21,029 bases of DNA, from the NCBI RefSeq assembly GCF_000003605.2, contig NW_003145789.1, positions 162,036 to 183,064 on the forward strand, written 5' to 3'. Shown piece after piece: positions 17,074-21,029 of this stretch (positions are counted from its first letter, which is position 1; the number at the start of each line of letters is the position of its first letter). The notes beneath the pieces are model-generated. The model saw only the letters and a program-made list of their open reading frames with translations. It made no database searches and was not told where the DNA came from. This DNA comes from Saccoglossus kowalevskii. Its lineage: Eukaryota > Hemichordata > Enteropneusta > Harrimaniidae. Both the position numbers and the translations under genes were made by a program.

Positions 17074-20000
17074 ATGGCTGCCGCAATGTTGACGAGGGTC
17101 CGGTGTGCTGTCCGCAATGTGTTGCCAGCATCTGCCCGGGTAATTCATATCAGTTATATTACAGTACTAATAATTTAAAGAATGAAAATGCGACCTTGAG
17201 ACCACTAATATATTCGATGTATTTCAATTTCAAAAGACCACAGTGACAACTGTACGAAAACTCGTGCATGATATATAAGGGCCCCGATAAGGGCATGTCG
17301 TCTATTCTTAGCTCTATGATGAATATAAAGATACAAGGGTCACTTCAACGTGTAGTAGATTTGCCTAAAAGGAACTTTATTATCGATTTAGTTTTTCTGT
17401 CTGTTTTAAGTCCCTAGCGAAACATATTCGTTAGGAAAAGTGTTCCTTTTGTAGTATTCAGAACATCTGTGAATCCTAAAAGATTTCACAGACAACATTG
17501 AATATTTCACATAATGGAATAGACTGGAATCTTTAGAAAAGTACATTCTTTTACTTTTAATAAATTAGTATTGGAACTCAAAACAATAAAATTGAAAGTT
17601 CTTACAAAATATTGTAGTATGTAAATAGTAAATTATAGTAGACGGCCCCAATAAAGCTATATGAATAATCTCAAAATTCACATTTGTAGAACATTTATTA
17701 AGCTTAATAAGAGGGTCAGCAAAGGGTATTTTCCTAAGCTGTAATCAATTGTTTTAATTTTTGTAATAATGTAATTTAAATAAACAAAAAATGTAAATCA
17801 TAGACATTAACAAGGCGTAAAATGTAATCAGTTTTTTTTATTCGTCCGTAATTTGTACAAAGATATTATTTTTTGTAAGTGTATAAAGCATTTTTCAAAT
17901 TAAATGTCGTTATTTGTACGTAATCTCCAATTTTGATTCTTAAACTCAAATTATCAAAAATATTATAAAAAAGTAAAATTGAATTAGGAATTTGCTTTAT
18001 TTGTAAAGTGTAAAAATTTATGTTTTACTGTAAATGTAGCTTTCATTTTGTTTCCTGTAAAAACATAAATGTCGTATTTATTTCATGTAACCTGTATCAG
18101 CTATCCCCCTTGCCCCCCCCCCAATAAGTTTAAAGATGCAATATGGATGAGAACATGTAATTTTTAAATTTGTTGATACTGTATATTGATGATTACATTG
18201 AATAATTGATTTGTCATGTCCTGAAAATGTGGTTATTGAAACACCCATCTGAGTATTCATTTGATGAATCAATGAAAATTCACTAATATGCATGTGCATT
18301 GGTTGTTTTGGTATGTACAATCACTGCACATGTGTCAGTGGTTTTGATTTTTCAACTAACAAATACACTTGTGTATCCTATAAGCGCAACATTTTTAGTT
18401 TATGATAAATTATAATCTGATTTAGTCTACAGTATTGAGTATTGAATAACAATATTAAAAATGTAAGTTTTTGTCCTTATTGCATCTTTAAAAATACCCA
18501 ACCAAGAAAATGATTTTTTTTAAATGTGATGCCTATTGTATGTTGTGATGAATTGTAAATAAAAAAAACAAATTATGTACAACATTGATGTAAAAACATT
18601 TACCATTTACTCATTAGAATAGAATATGCAATCTTTTCTCTTGAACATTTTCTTCTTCCAAGATGGTATACGCAAGCTGTAGCCAAGTGGCCATCTGTGA
18701 AATAACCATTTTTATGTGAAAATTACAGATTTGGCAGAGCAGTTTGTCTGGGTGTCAGCAGTCCACTATGCCTGAACCGCTGACAGTCTTGAATGATGAG
18801 GAGCAACTGATGAGGGATACTGTCAGAAGATTTGCTAAAGAAGTTATTGAACCTCGTGTTAAAATAATGGATGAAGCTTCACACATGGATGAACAACTTA
18901 TTGATGCACTCTTTCAACAAGGGGTATGTATGGAACACAAATAAAAGCTAGCCATCCATTCATACAGGATCTATGGTCTGTGTCTCGGTGTCCTCAAGAA
19001 ATCGCTTACGCTGTGAAGCATCCATTGATAAAATCAATCAATTTAGAGCTTACATCATAGGATATTATAATTTTTTATGCATTATTAATTTTTTGCATTT
19101 TCAGCCAATCATATCATACAAATCCTTATTGTCCATAACAGTAAAAATATATGGTAATTATGTGGCCTATTTGCTTATGATTAAATTGTGACTTCGCAAT
19201 CCTCAAGATTACATCAATGTGTATGTAATTTGAATAACCCAACCATTGTTAACTACAATACATGTATATACATTATTGAATGTGTTTAATCCAATGTGTT
19301 AACGTAAAAAAAATAAGAAGATAAATGATGGCGGTTGCTGTGACGTGTACATGTAGCAAAATACATTTCGTCTACAAGAAATTGACTGCATGATTATCCT
19401 CACACTTAAGAACATTGTATCAAACTTGACTGGTGCAATTACTAGTACTGTGGTATTTTAATACAACCAAACTTTTTTTAATAAAAGAATTCTCGACACT
19501 GCAGCTTCAGAATTGAAAGAGCACCCGGTTCCATGACCGAATTTAATAAAAGCAGTACAGGGAGTATCTGTATTTTTCAAAGGGTATCATGGCAAATCCT
19601 CTGGGTATCAAGGCAATTACCTCACTTTTGATGCCTCTGAAGTTCATGCTCTGAATTCTGCAGTAGATGTGGTTTTATTTATGTTTTCTTGTTTTATTTA
19701 TCTTACTAGTTCATGGGAGTTGAAATCGATCACAAGTATGGTGGTTCAGGATTAAGTTTCTTTATTGCCAATCTTGTCATAGAAGAGATTGCCAAAGTCG
19801 ACCCATCTGTGGCTGCCTGTGTTGATGTCCATAATACGGTGGTGAATACAGCCATAAATAATAACGCTACTGAGGAACAAAAAGCCAGATTTCTTCCAAA
19901 ACTTGCAACTGAATTTGTAAGTAACTGCATTCAGGATAAACTATTTTTAAATTACAGTGAAAACCTGTGTATAGTGACCACCCAAGTTACTTGGGGAACC

Positions 20001-20524
20001 AACAGGGGGTAAAAACTTGTTAAAAACTTGTCAGTGATCAGTAAGACACTCTTTTAAAGTTAATAACTGAGCATGCTATTTTTATTTTGAGGTAATGGTA
20101 TCTTTACCCCAAAATACATACTGCGTTTGCTCTATTAAAAACTCATCTCCAATAGAAACGCTTATAAACCCAAAATTGCATTTGTTGAATACTTAATCTT
20201 CAAATTGTCTTATTTTAATCATAGAATCTCCTCTAATGTTTATCCAAGTGCATGTGTTACTAATAGAGCAAGTACAGAAGAGTCAATGGTGATCTTGAAA
20301 TGTACAAGATGAAAGATACATGACTTAGCTACTTTGATTATTATTGTTTGCAGTGTGGTAGTTTTTGTTTATCTGAAGAAGGATCCGGAAGTGATGCCTT
20401 TGCTATGAAGACTCAAGCTGTGAAACATGGTGATAAATATGTATTAAATGGAACTAAATTATGGATTTCTAATGCTGAGCATGCAGGTTTATATGTAGTC
20501 TTTGCTAATGCCGACCCATCAAAG
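17074..20524 (+). CDS. ACADSB: Short/branched-chain specific acyl-CoA dehydrogenase, exons 1-4 (continues past the right edge)
   Basis: Mitochondrial FAD enzyme that dehydrogenates 2-methylbutyryl-CoA and related acyl-CoAs in isoleucine breakdown, passing electrons to ETF. Exons are 17074-17139 (22 codons), 18729-18923 (65), 19710-19916 (69) and 20354-20524 (57), all phase 0, giving 213 codons, about half the protein. Exon 1 is an Arg-rich, acid-free import leader ([20 protein letters not shown]). Exon 2 starts the helical N-domain ([20 protein letters not shown]). Exon 3 has [12 protein letters not shown] and [13 protein letters not shown]. Exon 4 has the FAD/substrate loop [10 protein letters not shown] (161-170) and WISNAEHAG (193-201). 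The AEHAGLY wording favours ACADSB over other family members. The catalytic glutamate lies in the missing C-terminal half. Confidence 0.93.
17140..18728 (+). other. ACADSB intron 1
   Basis: Intron of 1589 nt, strongly AT-rich, with a C10 run at 18113-18122. Large first introns often hold regulatory elements, but I can point to none. The minus-strand frame at 18078-18320 is chance. Confidence 0.85.
18924..19709 (+). other. ACADSB intron 2
   Basis: Intron of 786 nt with donor GTATGT and acceptor TTACTAG. No repeat, RNA gene or coding segment recognised. Confidence 0.85.
19917..20353 (+). other. ACADSB intron 3
   Basis: Intron of 437 nt, GTAAGT to TTTGCAG. Nothing else seen. Confidence 0.85.
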
Positions 20525-21029
20525 GTATTTTTGTCATAAAAATATTTCTCTCTGCATTGGTGTTCAATGTCAGTATCAAATTGTGTATTGTTATTTATGT
20601 CACCACAGTTATATCTATTAATATGATATCATTGACTATTTTATGACCAAAATTTGATATGTACAAAATCAGTCAAAAATATTGTATTTATATTATTGTT
20701 AGTAACACTGTATTGGTCAATACTGTAACTATTACTCAAATATTATTTAGTAATACTGCATTGATCAATACTGTAACTATTACTCAAATATTATTTAGTG
20801 ATACTGCATTGATCAATACTGTAATTATTACTCAAACATCATTTAGTGATACTGTATTGGTCAATACTGTAACTATTACTCAAATATCATTTAGTGATAC
20901 TGCATTGATCAATACTGCAACTATTACTCAAAATATCATTTAGTAATACTGCATTGATCAATACTGTAACTATTACTCAAATATCATTTAGTAATACTGC
21001 ATTGATCAATACTGTAACTATTACTCAAA
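20525..21029 (+). other. ACADSB intron 4 (open at the window edge)
   Basis: Begins with donor GTATTT after the AAG codon at 20522-20524. About 180 nt of ordinary AT-rich sequence leads into the 48-bp tandem repeat, which fills the rest of the window. The next exon is not in view. Confidence 0.8.
20702..21029. repeat. 48-bp minisatellite, at least 6.8 copies
   Basis: Copies start at 20702, 20750, 20798, 20846, 20894, 20943 and 20991. Five of the six complete copies are 48 bp. The fifth is 49 bp because of one extra A. Copies differ at only a few positions (for example GTAATACTGC versus GTGATACTGC). Each unit contains the palindrome ATTGATCAAT in most copies. The array is cut by the window edge. 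Because 48 is a multiple of three it stays open in one frame, producing a spurious 94-codon frame. Confidence 0.97.

Noticed and set aside
20659..20943. 94-codon open frame of TVTITQ-like repeats
   Set aside because: It is the translation of the 48-bp minisatellite in an intron, ended by the 1-nt insertion in copy five. There is no evidence of expression.
1..21029. Bacterial-type systems (CRISPR, toxin-antitoxin, prophage, operons)
   Set aside because: The window is plainly eukaryotic: all real coding sequence is intron-split with GT-AG junctions. The only array is the intronic 48-bp minisatellite, which lacks unique spacers.

Overview
This is a stretch of animal nuclear DNA, AT-rich, with compact coding exons split by many GT-AG introns. 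I found no bacterial-type operons, ribosome binding sites or CRISPR arrays. Reconstructing the exons by hand gives four housekeeping genes, so almost all long open frames in the window are chance frames in introns or spacers. Every family identification rests on protein similarity that I recognise from memory. The AT-rich introns, minisatellites, small foldback elements and the divergence from vertebrate proteins suggest a marine invertebrate (a lophotrochozoan such as a mollusc, or an invertebrate deuterostome). I cannot name the species.

Layout from left to right, in the order minus, plus, minus, plus. (1) 952-2965, minus: V-ATPase membrane subunit e (ATP6V0E family), three certain coding exons plus a short last exon that stays ambiguous (best candidate 344-373). 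(2) 3731-11285, plus: a complete PYROXD2 homologue in 13 coding exons that join in frame to 574 residues, a mitochondrial FAD/NAD(P)-binding oxidoreductase. (3) 14703-16387, minus: a complete ribosomal protein L26 (uL24) in three coding exons, 146 residues, with a likely non-coding TOP-type first exon near 16799-16827. (4) 17074 to beyond the right edge, plus: the first four exons (213 codons) of a short/branched-chain acyl-CoA dehydrogenase (ACADSB).

The genes form two head-to-head pairs (ATP6V0E with PYROXD2, RPL26 with ACADSB), with short shared upstream regions. PYROXD2 and RPL26 converge on a 3.4 kb spacer with no gene I can support. Three of the four genes carry a YY1-like ATGGC element at the start codon or cap site. 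PYROXD2 and ACADSB are both flavoproteins expected in mitochondria, but nothing here shows that the four genes act in one pathway.

The most unusual non-coding structures are two MITE-like foldbacks in PYROXD2 introns (7635-7770 and 10639-10765), a 48-bp tandem repeat running off the right edge (20702-21029), a hairpin with 17-bp perfect arms (4136-4201), and two perfect palindromes upstream of PYROXD2. I see no novel gene system. The value of the window is in gene structure, promoter architecture and small repeats.
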